DNA of 64,000 bases. Origin: Stachybotrys elegans (lineage: Eukaryota > Ascomycota > Sordariomycetes > Hypocreales > Stachybotryaceae). Shown one piece after another: positions 35,229 through 48,012 of the stretch; within the stretch, counting starts at the first letter, position 1; every line of letters starts with the position of its first letter. The notes below the pieces were generated by a model. It was not told the DNA's origin and did no database searches. It saw only the letters and a program-made list of their open reading frames with translations. Made by a program: the position numbers and the translations under genes. The stretch covers positions 1,984,001-2,048,000 of the forward strand of contig JAGPNK010000009.1 in the NCBI GenBank assembly GCA_020746835.1. The letters run 5' to 3'.

Positions 35229-37279
35229 CCATCCCAGTCTTCTGGGACCGTGCCGTCGTCATTGAGTGCCCAATTGCCGAAAAATACCCACAAACCACTT
35301 CACTGTACATGCCTGTATTCAGAATCATGAGCCTTGGCCTCGTGCTTCTATTCTGATTGAAGCCACAAATTTATCTAAATCATCCATCTGATCCTTAATC
35401 AATACTGCTTGTTCTGTCATTCATTTAAATGGGTTTCTTCGGCTACGGGACTTTCTACTCCTAGCCCAGGCGATACCCCAGCTTTATGGTTTTACTGGGA
35501 TAAAGTACAACGGCTGAACGACAGCAGAACGTTACTAAGGCCCTGGTAAATTGGCTCCATTGTTGTACATTTGGGTGGGTTGTTTGTGGAAGAGACGGGA
35601 CTCTTGGTTCTTAATCAACTGCTAAGGACTTGGCTCCATAGTATCGTTGGATCATCTAGCTTGTGCCAGATGCCTTGACAAGATCAGTTCCATCTCGAAC
35701 ATGCCGTTTAATTTGCTGGGAGTCCTGGCTAACCAACTACTAAAGACTATTTACATGAAGCTGCTTCAGGGGAATTTGGATGATGATACCTCGCCTTAGA
35801 AATCCTTGGCATCTCAGTTCCGGTCACTTATACTCAACAAAGGGACATCAAGGGTTGGCACTTGACGATATTTACGAGCCATAGGCTCAGATGTATTATG
35901 AATGGGAGGTATCGGCTGGCTAGCACAGACTACGGCGTCTCATCAGCGCCATCAGATCTGCTCATCAATTCCAGATCATGACGGGCCAGATTGACGCACA
36001 CAGCGCGAATGCTAAACACATGGTGTAGATTTATACCTTCATATCAGCTCGCAGCGTACACAACTTGGACCTCACATTGCCCTCCCAGTTCATCAACCCT
36101 TAGTTCCATTGAACGTAAGCCGCCAAAGTTGGCACGATGGACGGCTTAGATGCAGAAGCCATCCCAAAACGTGGCAACGAGCGAATTTGGCCAACTCGTC
36201 ATTCCATTCATATTTCCAAATGCGTAATTCCGCGTATTTCCTATTCTGGTACCAATGGGATCAGACCAGCAAATTCGGTGTGGTTTGGATAAGGGCGCGT
36301 CTCGTTGCATACACGCTCCCCTAGCTGGGCTTCAGTCACTGACGCGCACAGTCCAAAACGTCAATGCAGTCCAGGCGTATTGCTCGTTTATACCTTGCCT
36401 GGGACTTGGGAATACTTATCCGCCCGAGGCTTGTACCTGATCAAAGCTGCAAGGCAGAACACCCTCTCGTCTCATCATGCCGGTACGATCCTGCATGAAG
36501 CAGACCCTGCCTGTGTTCAATGAGGGTAATTTGATGAAGCACCCAAACGTGAATATACATGATGAAGAGATACAGTAGTCAATAAATAGTAAGGCTTAGT
36601 GTCAATGTGGCCATAACCAGTAGAGAAAAAAATGCATCATCAAGCGTACAGTGGCCGACTGCCCAAGTGGCCAGCAAAGTGACTGCGACGCTGCGGCCCG
36701 CATAGGTAGGAGCCACCTTTTCCGAATCCGATTCTGCTTCAAAGACACACGCCGCGTCCCGATTCTTACCCTTTAAACCCAGAAGACACTAATGCAATTA
36801 ACAACTCTTATCCAGCTCCACCACAATTTCAGGCTCAGCAACGGACATACGAGTTACTTTGATGATGCTCTCAGATGTCTATCGGTTGTGCCATGATTGT
36901 ACTCTTTCGCCGCGCCTCATCCACCACTCACCTCCGAGCCTCTGGTGGGTTTTGGGCCGCTTTGTTCACGGTAGATTGCTCTTGCCTGGCTGAGCCAACG
37001 GCAGATCTTCGTGATGGCACAAAGCAAGTCTTATCGCGAGCCGGAAGTCATATTCGGGACGAAACGTCATTACGATTCTGCGGAGCTTTCGCGGTCTTCA
37101 TATACGATGTGCGCCTCGCCCCAGCAGCTGCCTTTCTGCCTCAAATTTCCTCAAGCTCCGTCGTGCAATGCCTCATAATCTACATGCCAGGTAACAAGTC
37201 TTGTATGTCTCCTGACTGCGTTACTTGCTGGATTATGGCGGCAGACCTGATCTTGAAGCCTTGCAGCTGACGCTTAGAT

Positions 37280-37384
37280 ATGTAGGATTTCCTGGTTGTG
37301 TGCCCCCATGGAGTACAGACTAACGACTTTGAGGACGCTCCCTCTGATAATAAAGACAATATCAAATCAATAGATTACATTTGG
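37280..37384 (-). mobile_element. copy C of the dispersed ~105-bp element
   Basis: In element orientation it reads ATGTAATCTATTGATTTGATATTG ... GGGGGCACACAACCAGGAAATCCTACAT in outline. Differences from copies B and F are mostly C-to-T and G-to-A. No target duplication is evident. Confidence 0.7.
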
Positions 37385-38646
37385 TAAGAAAATAAATGCC
37401 TTTGAGGAAAGCCTAACACTTATGGCTGCGGCGATGCCGATGTCTGACGCTCAGGAATTGTGGAAGTTCCTGACTAGGTGTGTTACTGGGCATAGGAAAT
37501 CCCACATTGCCAAAGCTGCGATTCAGTGACCTGGGAGATTCTGTGACGTGTCCGTCCCGTTTACGGAGTCCATTCACGTCATGCTGATCTGATACCGAAC
37601 TTTGGATTTGAAGTAACGCGCACTCGGAGACGGTCCTCGTGCTCGTAGCCTCCGCCCAATTCCACACGACTCATAGGCGTCATCAAATTGGAGGACATTA
37701 CGAATCACTTGTAGGTTTATGGAATATGTAATTCGAATAGATGAGGCGCAACAATTCTATCAGTATTTATACCTCCATGTTATCTCTTGATTATTCAAGC
37801 TTCAGTATCGCTCGACAGTATAACCACAGGACAAAAAAAACCAGCCAAACAATGAAGGGCGCAATAGCTTATATATGGCCAATACACAAAAAACTAGTAA
37901 ATAGACATATAGATCCTCTGAGACTTTAGACCTTTCCATACAATATGTGTTTCTTGCTAGGTAGCAGTGAACAAGAGGTTATGACACTCGCTTCTTTCAG
38001 ACTTACTATTGTCTCCTGAGCTGCGACTTATCACCTGTATTCTACACTGTATTAGCTAGAATGCCCACGGCAACAAACAGCTTCTCACCGTCGTCCCTAC
38101 TAAATGCCAGCATAGAGACAAAGCATTCCATTATCCATTGCTTCAAAGAAAGAGAACCGAATGGCGAAGGATCCTTGCGAAATGCTAAAGCCCAAAGATT
38201 ATCCAAACTCTTGCATGTACAGGAAGATTCACTCTCCCAAGCAATTGGATTACTTACCAACGGGCATCGACTGCCAGCTGATCTGACGACAACGAAGTAG
38301 ACAGCATGATGCAATGACAAGCAGGGAGCAAAATCACTGTCCTTGCGAATTCAACCTGTTCCATCATGACATGGATATCTGTCAACTGTTAGACTGTATA
38401 CAATTCATATTACCTGTTACCGGAGCCGGAGACTACTAAGGCTGTAGCTCAGCATATGGTCAGGAACACAGCCTCAATTTGTATCGATGCACCAAGGTCA
38501 GGATGCGTCTTACATACGCGATGCCGGCGGAAGTCAGACGACGAAGCGACATTTTTCTCAACATAACTACAGAGTAACCGACAACAGCGTATCAGCTGGC
38601 ATCAAATTGAAGCTGAAGGATCTCAAATGTGTGAAGGACTATCTCA

Positions 38647-38692
38647 GTCGCTGGTCTGTATCTCATTGGGGCACACGAACGGGAATCCCACA
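38647..38692 (+). mobile_element. copy D of the dispersed element, left-truncated, 15-bp target duplication
   Basis: Only the right 46 bp are present (GTCGCTGGTCTG ... GGGAATCCCACA). The perfect 15-mer TGAAGGACTATCTCA flanks it at 38632-38646 and 38693-38707. Loss of the left part together with a fresh target duplication is the pattern of 5'-truncated retroposition. Confidence 0.85.
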
Positions 38693-40686
38693 TGAAGGAC
38701 TATCTCAACCCATTGAGAACTGTATTGATCTTGATCATGAGATGGCAATAGTACTACACAAATATTGTAACAATACAACTGGAGCAGACCAGAATGGCAC
38801 CTCGGACTTCATCAAGCGACCGGTGGCCGGCTTCCTCAATTATCGTCCGATAAGCCAAAGAGTAGAACAGCAACCAGTCACCATAGACAAGCCTGACAGA
38901 AACCAGACACTAACCGATAGACTCAATTTGTGCCTACTCACAATAGTAACTGATTATATGGGGACAAATATGTAGGCAGACTTGCGGCTGGTGGGAGCAG
39001 CGTGACATGACAATGGAATCGGGAGTCTCAAGCTCAACGATTTCCCCTTCACCCAAGAGACGACATTTGATGTTGCATATCGTTTCTTAAAACCTTCGGG
39101 GGAAGGACTTCCCGCTGCCTACGTCACAGCACCCGGACCCGGTTCCGTGGCATTCGAATGATGACTACTTAGGAGCCGCCGTTGAATATGGTGAGAACCT
39201 TGAAGGTTTTCGCGAGGCCATCGATTACTTGGGGGCTCTCTACGACATGCCGGGGAACCTTCAATCAGCCTGAGAGCCCTCCACGTCACACTATCTGAGT
39301 AGGGGTGGCGCCAGGACACTGATCACACTGGTTGATCAATTTTCATGGACAGACAATAGCTATGGTCACCATACTCTATTATTCGCTACTGGCTTAAAGC
39401 GCGTCTCTAAGCTTGACTTAGTCATGGAGCCATATGCACGGATGGTAGCGTATATCTTGTGGTAGCCTTGGCTACAGGAATATTACTTTTTACCCTTCAA
39501 TAGAAAGCATCATTGTATTTTCCAAATCGTTGCAGAAACCCAGAAAGCCTGGTTGGGCTCGACCGCCGTTGTCTGGCTAAATTATACGGGCAGCAAATTG
39601 CCAGCCACCATATCGTTGATGGGGGCCGTGAGGGGGCATCGTCCGCGCTCAAGCATCAGGGTGGCACATTTGCCAATCCTGGACCCTTCACTGGCTCGGC
39701 ACAATAGTGTTCTGCAAGTCATTCTTTTGCGGAGTTTAGGATTAGCCAGATGCTTCATGCATTTATGCATCCTGCTTCATGCTGTGTGGCGTGCTAGGGA
39801 GCACCTTGCTTCGGCGTCGCCGTGGCACGGCCTCTTGCCCGCGCCATTCGTACCAGTCTACTTCTGCGGCTGCAACTTTGCTTCAACTTCCTCGCAATTG
39901 ATTCACTCCAGCTGCGGCTGATGTATCACCAAAAGGGCTGAAGTGCTTACGCGCTGGCCGGGGTGTTCGAGCACATTCTTGGTAGTCAAAACAGGAAAAA
40001 TTCCAGCCCTCCTTCAGAAAAGTTTAACAAGAGGCTCTGCATCGTCTATGATAGCCATGAATGAGGATTACGATTAATTCGTTCAGCGGATTTGTTATAG
40101 CTCATATGTGATTATGTGGGAAAATGCCGCTTGTGTAGGTATGCAACCACAGTCTTCACGTTATGGACTGTCGTGCGGCTGAATGAAGCTGATGCGCTGG
40201 ATTGCGCCACAATGGGTCTGGACTCAATTGAAATCCTTCGAAGAGAATACAGTTGTAAAATGTCCCCAGATGGTCATCTTTCCGTCATCCACCATTACCG
40301 AAACTAAGAGGCCACCCCGCTCACTGTTGTACTATCAGTGTCGCCAATTGCAGCATCATGAGTCGTCAACTCTTCGTCGATCAAGTCACGCGACAAGCAC
40401 ACCGTGGCATGACGGAAGGCTTGCGGGGTCAGATCTTTTTCCCGATCCTATTCATCAAATTGGGCCTATCTCACTACTACCCTGACCATGGCTGTCTTAT
40501 CCGCAGACTTATTGGAGCGAGTCTTCTGGGTGCTCCTTTCTCTATTTTGACCAATTTGCTCCCACCTGTTCGCCTCTGGCTCGGTGGTTTTCTACCTGGC
40601 CCGAGTCGTTGTTTGGGTGGGTGATATTTAGGCTCGTGTTGCCTGTGCTCGCCAATGGATTGGCGCAGAGCTTGCTGCCAACAGTC

Positions 40687-42741
40687 ATGGCCGCCACAAC
40701 GAGGCTGACGATGGAGTCGGCGATTCCGATGGACTCCCAGGTTATCGATCATTTCCACAGGTTCGGCAGGAGACATAATCAAAGAATTGCGATGAACGGA
40801 TTGACCAGACCGGAAGGGGTTCCATCGTATCGGTACTCGCCAATCAAGAACGGACAGATACGGCTTCTCCAACAGGATGGAATGCTTAATGACGGAGTGC
40901 CGAAATTTAAACTTGTCACAGAGGATCTCAGCAAATCGAGAAAAGTGCTCCGGCCAAACCTACCGGAAGAATCCGTAGCAAGAATGGCTGACACATTCCG
41001 CTTTACTGCACTTTCGTACGCCTGGGGTAGTGACACGAGAACCCACGGTATCATGGTGAACGGTCAATGGCTGGAGGTGCCGGCTAGTGCATTTCGAATT
41101 CTGACACAGCATGTTCCATACTGGGCAGAGGAAGATGAGGCCTTGTTCTGGATCGACTCTGTTTGCCTGAACCAGGGTGACGCTGCGGAGAAAGAAATCC
41201 AGGTGGCTCAGATGGGACGAATCTACGATAGCGCGGACAATGTCATCTCCTACATACACCCTTCAGATCCGGAGGAGGCTGATGTCGCCGTTTACTTCCT
41301 CCTCGCCCTCCTCCGCGATGTTGGCGAGCATCGTAGAGGAACCTATGGTCTATTCAGAATCGCATGGCGGCCATTGAATGTTGTTGCTACCATTCTACGG
41401 GGATTCTTCTGGCATTCCAAGCAAGGCGCACCATCAGCTGGCTGGCAGGCTGTCTCCAATTTATTATCGAACCCATACTGGTCCCGCCTTTGGGTCCAGC
41501 AAGAGCTGATCCTCGGCCACGACCTGCGACTATTCTACGGAGACAAGGAAATTCGGTGGCGAGAGGTGACGAGATTTGTCATGATGGACGGTGATGATTT
41601 GCAATATATCGATGGCCATCTCGGATCAGTGGTGACAGGCGAACCTGTTACCATCAGCAGCTTGCGAATTCAACAAACCATGAGATTTCGCCTTATGCAC
41701 CACGATCAAACGCCCATAGACATACGGGAACTATTCAGAGCGAGCACCTTGATGGCATGCTCAAATCCACTCGATCGCATCTTCGCCACCCAGGGCATTA
41801 TCGGGGATCTTCCGCTCGATATTAGGCCAAACTACAATATCGAAACCCGCGCTCTGTACATGAATGTAGCAAGATTCTTTTTACAAGAAGGGACTGGAAG
41901 TCACAAAATCGACACTGAGTGGCTTCTTTCTCTTGCGGGATGCGGATATTCAAGAGATACCAGCCATATCGATTTACCATCATGGTGTCCAGATTGGCGG
42001 GTAACGTGCCCAACTCCATTACCGAACATGCGATTACGGTCAAACCCTCGGCCCGTTCGCGTCACTGTTGTTGAGGATACCAGCAGACTGATTGCATATG
42101 GTATGCGGATGAGCACGATAATCAAAGTCGTCTCTGTGAATGCTTTATGCGAAGCAGTCACGACGCAAAATGCTGACGATCACTTTGCACGGTGGGCGTG
42201 GAACGTGCGAACATTATTGGACGCGTTGAACAGTGACCCGGCCAGTGAGAGTTGGGATACCCTGGGCTGTACGCTCACTGCGGGTGCTGATGTGTTGCCT
42301 GGATTCCGACGGCTAATGGGCCTCTGTATGTCAATCTACCCAACCCTGCAGCGGGTTCCTGGCCCGGCCAATGCACAAATCATGGGCGCTCTTGGCCTAG
42401 GAGGTTTTATGAAACTGGTTTACGAATCAACAGCAGTGATGACGGAAGCTGACGTGGATGGGTTTATGGGGGCCAGTGCAGTGTGCAAAATGCGAGCGTT
42501 GGCATGGACTGATGATGGAAGAATGGCTCTGGTGCCGGAACTAACCAAACCTGGGGATCAGGTTTGGGCATTGAACGGAGAATCGATTTTTGCTCTAAGA
42601 AAGACATATGTACAAAGGGGCTATGCATCGACGGAGGATGTATATGAGCTCCTGCGAGATTGCTATATTCACGCCTACAATCCGCTAGCGACGATTGACA
42701 AGGCAACTGGGCGTAAAGATGAAAGGATCCAGATTATTTAA
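40687..42741 (+). CDS. HET-domain (heterokaryon incompatibility) protein
   Basis: A single exon of 684 aa with its first ATG at 40687; upstream in-frame sequence only adds TTG starts. The HET domain lies at about residues 60-260. It shows YSPIKNGQIRLL, a FTALSYAWGS strand, FWIDSVCLNQGDAAEK (the WIDxxCINQ motif) and VAQMGRIYDSADNVISYI. NPYWSRLWVQQEL marks its end, and DIRELFRASTLMACSNPLDRIFATQG follows. The C-terminal region (about 420-684) is long and of unknown function, as usual in this family. HET domains have TIR-like folds and set off cell death after non-self recognition. Unlike the copy at 25.1 kb this gene is open from end to end. Confidence 0.88.
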   Translation: MAATTRLTMESAIPMDSQVIDHFHRFGRRHNQRIAMNGLTRPEGVPSYRYSPIKNGQIRLLQQDGMLNDGVPKFKLVTEDLSKSRKVLRPNLPEESVARMADTFRFTALSYAWGSDTRTHGIMVNGQWLEVPASAFRILTQHVPYWAEEDEALFWIDSVCLNQGDAAEKEIQVAQMGRIYDSADNVISYIHPSDPEEADVAVYFLLALLRDVGEHRRGTYGLFRIAWRPLNVVATILRGFFWHSKQGAPSAGWQAVSNLLSNPYWSRLWVQQELILGHDLRLFYGDKEIRWREVTRFVMMDGDDLQYIDGHLGSVVTGEPVTISSLRIQQTMRFRLMHHDQTPIDIRELFRASTLMACSNPLDRIFATQGIIGDLPLDIRPNYNIETRALYMNVARFFLQEGTGSHKIDTEWLLSLAGCGYSRDTSHIDLPSWCPDWRVTCPTPLPNMRLRSNPRPVRVTVVEDTSRLIAYGMRMSTIIKVVSVNALCEAVTTQNADDHFARWAWNVRTLLDALNSDPASESWDTLGCTLTAGADVLPGFRRLMGLCMSIYPTLQRVPGPANAQIMGALGLGGFMKLVYESTAVMTEADVDGFMGASAVCKMRALAWTDDGRMALVPELTKPGDQVWALNGESIFALRKTYVQRGYASTEDVYELLRDCYIHAYNPLATIDKATGRKDERIQII

Positions 42742-43034
42742 GGCAGTATTATAAGTTACTTGGAGATTTAAACTTAGTTCTACCCGACTGATGGAGTTGA
42801 ATTTCCTTCTAATATAAATAGTGATGGCTTCGTTTCTTAGTCGCCTCTTCCCATATCAATCTTTGTACACAACAGTCTGTATCTCTTAGTTCTCTCGAAA
42901 GTCAACTCTGGTCCAGTTGAACATTTCACGCGACAACTCGTCGCCCCCGTGCAGCCTTGTGTCTTGCTCTTGCGCAGAATCTTTAGAAAATGCAAGCTCA
43001 AACTGATCCTTTGTCATTATACCCTCATCTATTC
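42742..43034. other. intergenic between convergent genes
   Basis: No ORF is supported. Confidence 0.5.
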
Positions 43035-46000
43035 TCACGAGAGAATGCGTCGGGTTATGCGCCGCTTCACAGGCAGATCAAAAGTCTGCGTTAGAGCATG
43101 TCTCGCAATGATATCGAATCCCTTTGATAAACGTTGAAGCGTGACTCTTCTGCGCACAAGCAGCACGTCGCAGCAGAAGCCGTAATGCGTGACCGGATAC
43201 CGGGTTACCGAGGGGACAAGCTCGTCCTCAAAGGTAAGCTGTCCGGACTTGTCGAGCCACCCAGTTTCCCAGACTATTTGTTCCACAAAACAGCCCTCAT
43301 CCATCATCTTCTCATGCTCTCCCACACTGATTTCGCTGTTGCGGTCCGTCGCAATGCCATGGACGTACTACCGCAAGTGAACATGACTCTCAATACAGCT
43401 TTCGCAGAAGCTGGCGGCTTGACATGGCAGGCAGCGGAGGCGAACGCCTCTAATGAATGATTGAGACCAGATCTTATTCGCACAGGCAACTCCAGCGCAG
43501 AAGATGCCAAAATGCTCCACGAGCTCGTCACCCTGAGCCGCAGGGCCGCTGCCTTCAGTCGGAAGCGAGTCTTGCAAATCTCTCATGTCAAACTCCTCAT
43601 ATGGCTGTTCTGCAGTCTCGAGAACGGCGGCACCAGCAGAAGCCTTTTCAAAGACGTTCAAAGAGACCGCAGGTATCTCTTCTGGCTGGCTCGAGATCCC
43701 TGACCGTGGCTGGGTCAAGAGCTCAAGTCCCAGCAAATCGAACTTGCGGATCTTGTGGTTGTGACAGCCACATTTCGCACTGACTCGAAGAGCCGCTCGC
43801 AAGTCTTCTAGACGTAGGTCTTGTTCCTGCAAGATTTGAAGGTGGAATTCTCGGAACTCTGCCTTGGTCATGGCCGGGGGGTCCACTGCCGAGAAGCGAT
43901 CCGGGTTCGCACCTTTGTCCAGATATCGCAAGCAGCGTAAAATGTCTCGTGTGCCATGCAAGTCGATAAATTGGAACTTCAAGATCCTTTCGTATATATC
44001 CTTGAGAGGATAAGGATATCTCACCAGCATGGGTGACTCTGGCAGATCCGCGGGGTCTCGACTGTTGGAGTACGCAAAGTAGCGTTTCATGTATGAGTCC
44101 GCCATACTGAAAGCCTTATCGCCGTCTTCAAGCGCCTGTAGAACTACTTCAAACAGGGCAGCTTGCTGGATATGATCAACACCTATGGCCGAAAATTCAC
44201 CAAGCCACGGGATGTGTGTGGCCGCTGACAGTAGACCATCACGTCGTTTGTCATTGACCCCAACAGATACGAATCCGATTGTCGCTTCTACCATAATCCA
44301 AGGCTCTACCAAGCTGTTTAACAACTGTTGATACTCAAATATATCCTTCATGTCACCCATAGCGTGGTGGTGTTGGTTGATAATGCGCAGAACAATTGTT
44401 TCTAGGCCCAGCATCTGGGAGCTTGTGTGCTCCAGTTGTCGCATCTGCTCTATATAAGGCTCAATCGCCTCATACAGCCTCAATATAGTTGAGTATACGG
44501 GAACATGCTCCAGCTGGTGTGATTGTCTGTAAATCAAGCTTAGGATGGCGCTACTTCGTTTTGCAACGTCCCGAAGCTGTTGCGGGATTTGACCAGGAGT
44601 AAGAAGCTGATTGCCGAATAGAAGGACCTGGGACCTAGCCATGGCAAGCGTGGTATTTCCTGGTTCGGGGGGTATCGATGCATTGGCTCCTGCGTCAAGG
44701 AGTAGTTCCACCGCGGAGAGATTCTTGTTGCCGATTGCGACATGGAGAGGCATCAGGCCACTGGAATTTTTAGCATTGACATGTTCCGGCTCATGGAAAT
44801 GCTTCAAAATCAAAGCTGTAAAGGCGTCAAACTTATCGGCAGCTGCCTATGCGCCGTCATCCTCCTTCACCCTCTCAACTGGGTTGGGATCTACGTTAAC
44901 AGCCATGTGAAGCATGGTCTGCTGGGTATCAGGGTTGATCACGAAATTGGGTCTCTCGTGTGGATCTTCCAGGCTGAAGATGAATCTGCACATTGTCAGT
45001 ATCTCCAGCATTGTCATGAGCCTCGATGAGCTTACTCCATGGCACCAAGGAAATCATGGAAGTGACCCCGTATCGTAGGAATCATGAGCGTACCAGCAAC
45101 AGTAAGCCCAGTGCTCAGAACTCTATTCAGGCCTTGTCCCCGTTGAATTAACAAACGAGCAAGATCGTAGGACTGCCGCAGAAGGGCCATATGCAACGGC
45201 GGGCTGCCATGCCTGTCTGGGGCGTCCAGCGATACACCAGCATCCATCAGCCTTTCGGCGAACCAGACATCAGCCCTATGGCTGGCACATATGTGCAGGC
45301 AGCTGGTCGTATCAGCACTGCCTGGTGGGTACGATATCTCTTGTTTGTATTGCACGCCAAGCTCCATTAAACGATCAAATGTCGATCGTTCTCCATGCCT
45401 TATGCAAGAGTGTAAGGGTATGAACCCCGTGTCTGGATCTGGGATGTTGATGGCGTTCACGATGGCGTCAAAAGAAAGAAGTTGGGTAGCCATCTCTTCG
45501 CTTCCAGTCTCTAGGGCACAGAGCAGCGTGCTTTGTATTCTGGAATGAAAGACAACGTCGTGCTCTATGAAACCGAAGCTGTCCAGTACGCGTAGGGATT
45601 CTTCGGCAGCAACGTTGAAGAGCGAGCCATGCACAGCGATCCGGTCCGTAATATCCTCGGCACTGACAGTGTATCGCACAAGAGAATCCCCTCCTTGGAC
45701 CTGCCAGGCCCTTCCGATTGACTTCTTTTCTACGAATTTGTCATCACCCATCAGGCTGGTGAGCAAGTATTCCAGAATGTTTGCGGTGTGAAGCCGAGCA
45801 GCTGCTTCGATGCTGTTGGCGAAGTACCGCTTGCGCTCTTCAAAACTTTCGGGAATGCTGGCCTTGGATAACGCCATGATGGCCTTCACAACGTCAAGAC
45901 GGTTAGTCCCAATGGCTTTGAGCACTGCATCACCCTCGATCAAATCGAGGAAGAAATAGCTATTGCTCGTTGGGAATGTTCCGATACACCATGCTTGTCG

Positions 46001-46171
46001 AGCTCGTACACCACGATCATAAAGTGCTTGCGAAATGGCTTCAATGTCTTCCGATGGCATTATTGCTAGGTAGTTGAGCAGGCTTGCGCCGTTTGACATA
46101 GTGGTACTTGCTCCAGCCTTGATGAGGCAGAGAGCCTCCTTGGATAGGCCCTGCATGCTGGCGAGGAGCAA
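43035..46171 (-). pseudogene. ankyrin-repeat / ZZ zinc-finger part of a decayed kinase-ankyrin gene
   Basis: On the minus strand, 46171 to 45036 encodes ankyrin-type units (GFIPLHSCIRHGERSTFDRLMELG, SCLHICASHRADVWFAERLMDAG, HGSPPLHMALLRQSYDLARLL, in outline). Intron 44986-45035 (GTAAGC...GTGCAG) leads to another unit (QTMLHMAVN), then an in-frame TAG at 44847-44849. The frame then continues with SSGLMPLHVAIGNKNLSAVELLLDAGA, an alpha-helical region of about 250 residues and a C-terminal ZZ-type zinc finger (HFGIFCAGVAC, GVRLRCLPC, FCESC). A 36-nt GTAGTA...AACAG intron appears to join the last exon (43035 to about 43332). Without the TAG the C-terminal exon is open for 481 codons, so a truncated protein could still be made. 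ZZ fingers bind peptides or ubiquitin-like tails; the role here is unknown. Confidence 0.7.
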
Positions 46172-48012
46172 AGGGCTCTCGCCGAGTCCATTGGGAAGAT
46201 CGATGTTGCAGGAATGTCTGTGAGTTCCTTGATCATTTGAACATTTCCAAATAAGGCCGCTGCATGGAGGACTGTGTTTCCTTGTCCAAAGATAGTATCG
46301 TCTGCAAGACCATTGCTCGTCAGACGTTGGACAAGTTACTGGAACCCTTCTTGTGACTGAACTTTTAATGCATTCGTTGTCATTCCATGGAGTTGATAAA
46401 GTCGCCTGTCTCTCAGTGTGGTATAACGAGGGTGCTCAAGTATTTCTGGAATCCTGGCCTGGATCCACCGGCGTGGCGTGAGAGCCTCGTTCGCGGCGGC
46501 AATTAATATAGCATCGAGTGCCTCCTCGGCTTCGTCTTTGGTGATATTTCCACCAAGAGCATCCCGGATGCTCAGAATTGTTGGAGGCAAACATGGCTGG
46601 GATTCCACCTAGTCTCGTCAACTTGAGTAGCAGTTTGAAGAGCTCGGTGGGCCAAGCAAGCCTGCAAGTAATCATTACGTAGAGACAGCTGAATGATATC
46701 GCTGTGTTGTCTTGGTGGTCTCCGGAAGGATTGCTTTGAGCTAGCATGTCCTCTAGTGCTTGGTAAAAGCATTCTTGTAAGGGCGCTCCAAGAACAGCCA
46801 TAAACTCAATAGATGTTGGTAGCTTAAAGGACTCAGCAATGCAAAAATTCCATAGAAAATTGGCACTTACAAGCCCAAACTTGTTAGGCAATGGCTGGAG
46901 AGGCTATACCGCATCATGTCTACTATGCAGAGGTTCAATATCAGAATTCATTAACGGGTGGCGTGGGACACTCACGGCCTTGGAATGACATGTAGCAACT
47001 CTCGTAACTTGTCAGCAGCCACCTCGAGACTTCGAGCGCGTGGTTCTAGAGCCATCATGTGCATGAACAGGTGCAATAGATGGTTCTGATCCTCACTACT
47101 TGAGCCATGAGGCTTGACGAAATTCCAAATACTGGCCGCGGCGAACCCGCAAAGCCGATAATCTAGGCGCTGGGCCTGGGCGATGGCACATAACTGCTGT
47201 TTCAACAGGTAGGTCAAGGAAGGTGGACAAGGGGCCGCTACCGTCGGCCAAGACTTCAGCAGTTCGAACGAGTATACATCCGTGAGATGCAGTTGGCTAG
47301 AGGGCAAGGCATTACCGCCTTCCGGGCAAGAAAGTAGGGCGTATGTCCTACAAGGCGTGTCATGGTGTCCTCCATCCCAAGACCGGCGGAGGATTAATCA
47401 CGGCGCAGCCGAAATCCATTTTGGCAACATATTTGGCCTTGTGAGGAAATATCAAAACGTTGTCGGTCTTGACATCCCAGTGCCAGTAACCCTTCGGCGA
47501 CGTCAAGACACAGCTTCATTTCACTCGCAACGCGAGGGCATAGCGCTGGAGATGAGCCAGGGTGCCGCACTGGGTATAGTCCATAACAAGGCATACGGTG
47601 GTTTGGGTTGTGTTGCTGGGATCCGGTGTCCATAGGATCCGTCGTAGTGAGACAATGTTATCGTGTCGTGCGAGTGGTGGATGCGTGAGTACGCGGCATT
47701 CAGTGACCAAAGCTTGAATTTGATGCTTTGTCGCGGAGGTGTAGACTTGACGACTTGCCGATTGTAGCCCGGCTTTGGAGATCTTGTATGCAAATACAGG
47801 GCTACTAGCCGGTGACCTTTGACAAGAAATGATAACCCATTACCAATGACAACCAGACCCAAAGCTGATGCCGTCGGAGCGGAGAATCAGGTTAGATATC
47901 AGAAGGAAGAGATTGCTGATTTCTGGCTCTTGGCCGGCTTCCAAGTCATCTTCTCCAGATTCTGCCTGACTGACTGATAGAAAAAGGGATGAATCGGCCT
48001 CCATGGAGAGAT
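46172..48012 (-). pseudogene. protein-kinase front part of the same decayed gene
   Basis: Kinase landmarks occur in the right order but in different frames. LTHPPLARHDNIVSLRRILW and CLVMDYTQCGTLAHL (hinge region) lie near 47700-47560, and KLCLDVAEGLLAL near 47500. In the next frame HWDVKTDNVLIF (catalytic loop) and AKMDFGCAV (DFG) lie near 47470-47400, with the residues between helix E and the catalytic loop deleted. LTDVYSFELLKSW (the DVWSxG-like motif) lies near 47280. After further exons, a shift near 46605 separates LTRLGGIPA from LPPTILSIRDALG. An in-frame TAA lies at 46336-46338 and a shift near 46222 before NGLGESPLLLAS. The N-terminal start is near 48002 (MEADSSLFLSVS). Frameshifts, a deletion and a stop make the kinase dead. 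Confidence 0.7.

Larger units (their letters stand above)
35229..40686. other. 5.4-kb gene-poor stretch with two element copies
   Basis: Scattered ORFs show no recognisable domain. Examples are 36875-37270, 38061-38300, 38487-38975 and 39553-39921, all on the plus strand. A hidden frame across 38580-38900 becomes continuous if element copy D is removed, so it may be a dead gene. Near 39030-39270 short open pieces (for example PFTQETTFDVAYRFLK and AVEYGENLEGFREAIDYLG) look like relics, but I cannot name the family. Confidence 0.4.

Noticed and set aside
38487..38975. A 162-codon plus-strand ORF
   Set aside because: Its frame is created by insertion of element copy D (61 extra bases including the duplication). 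Removing it changes the frame, so the ORF is not ancestral.
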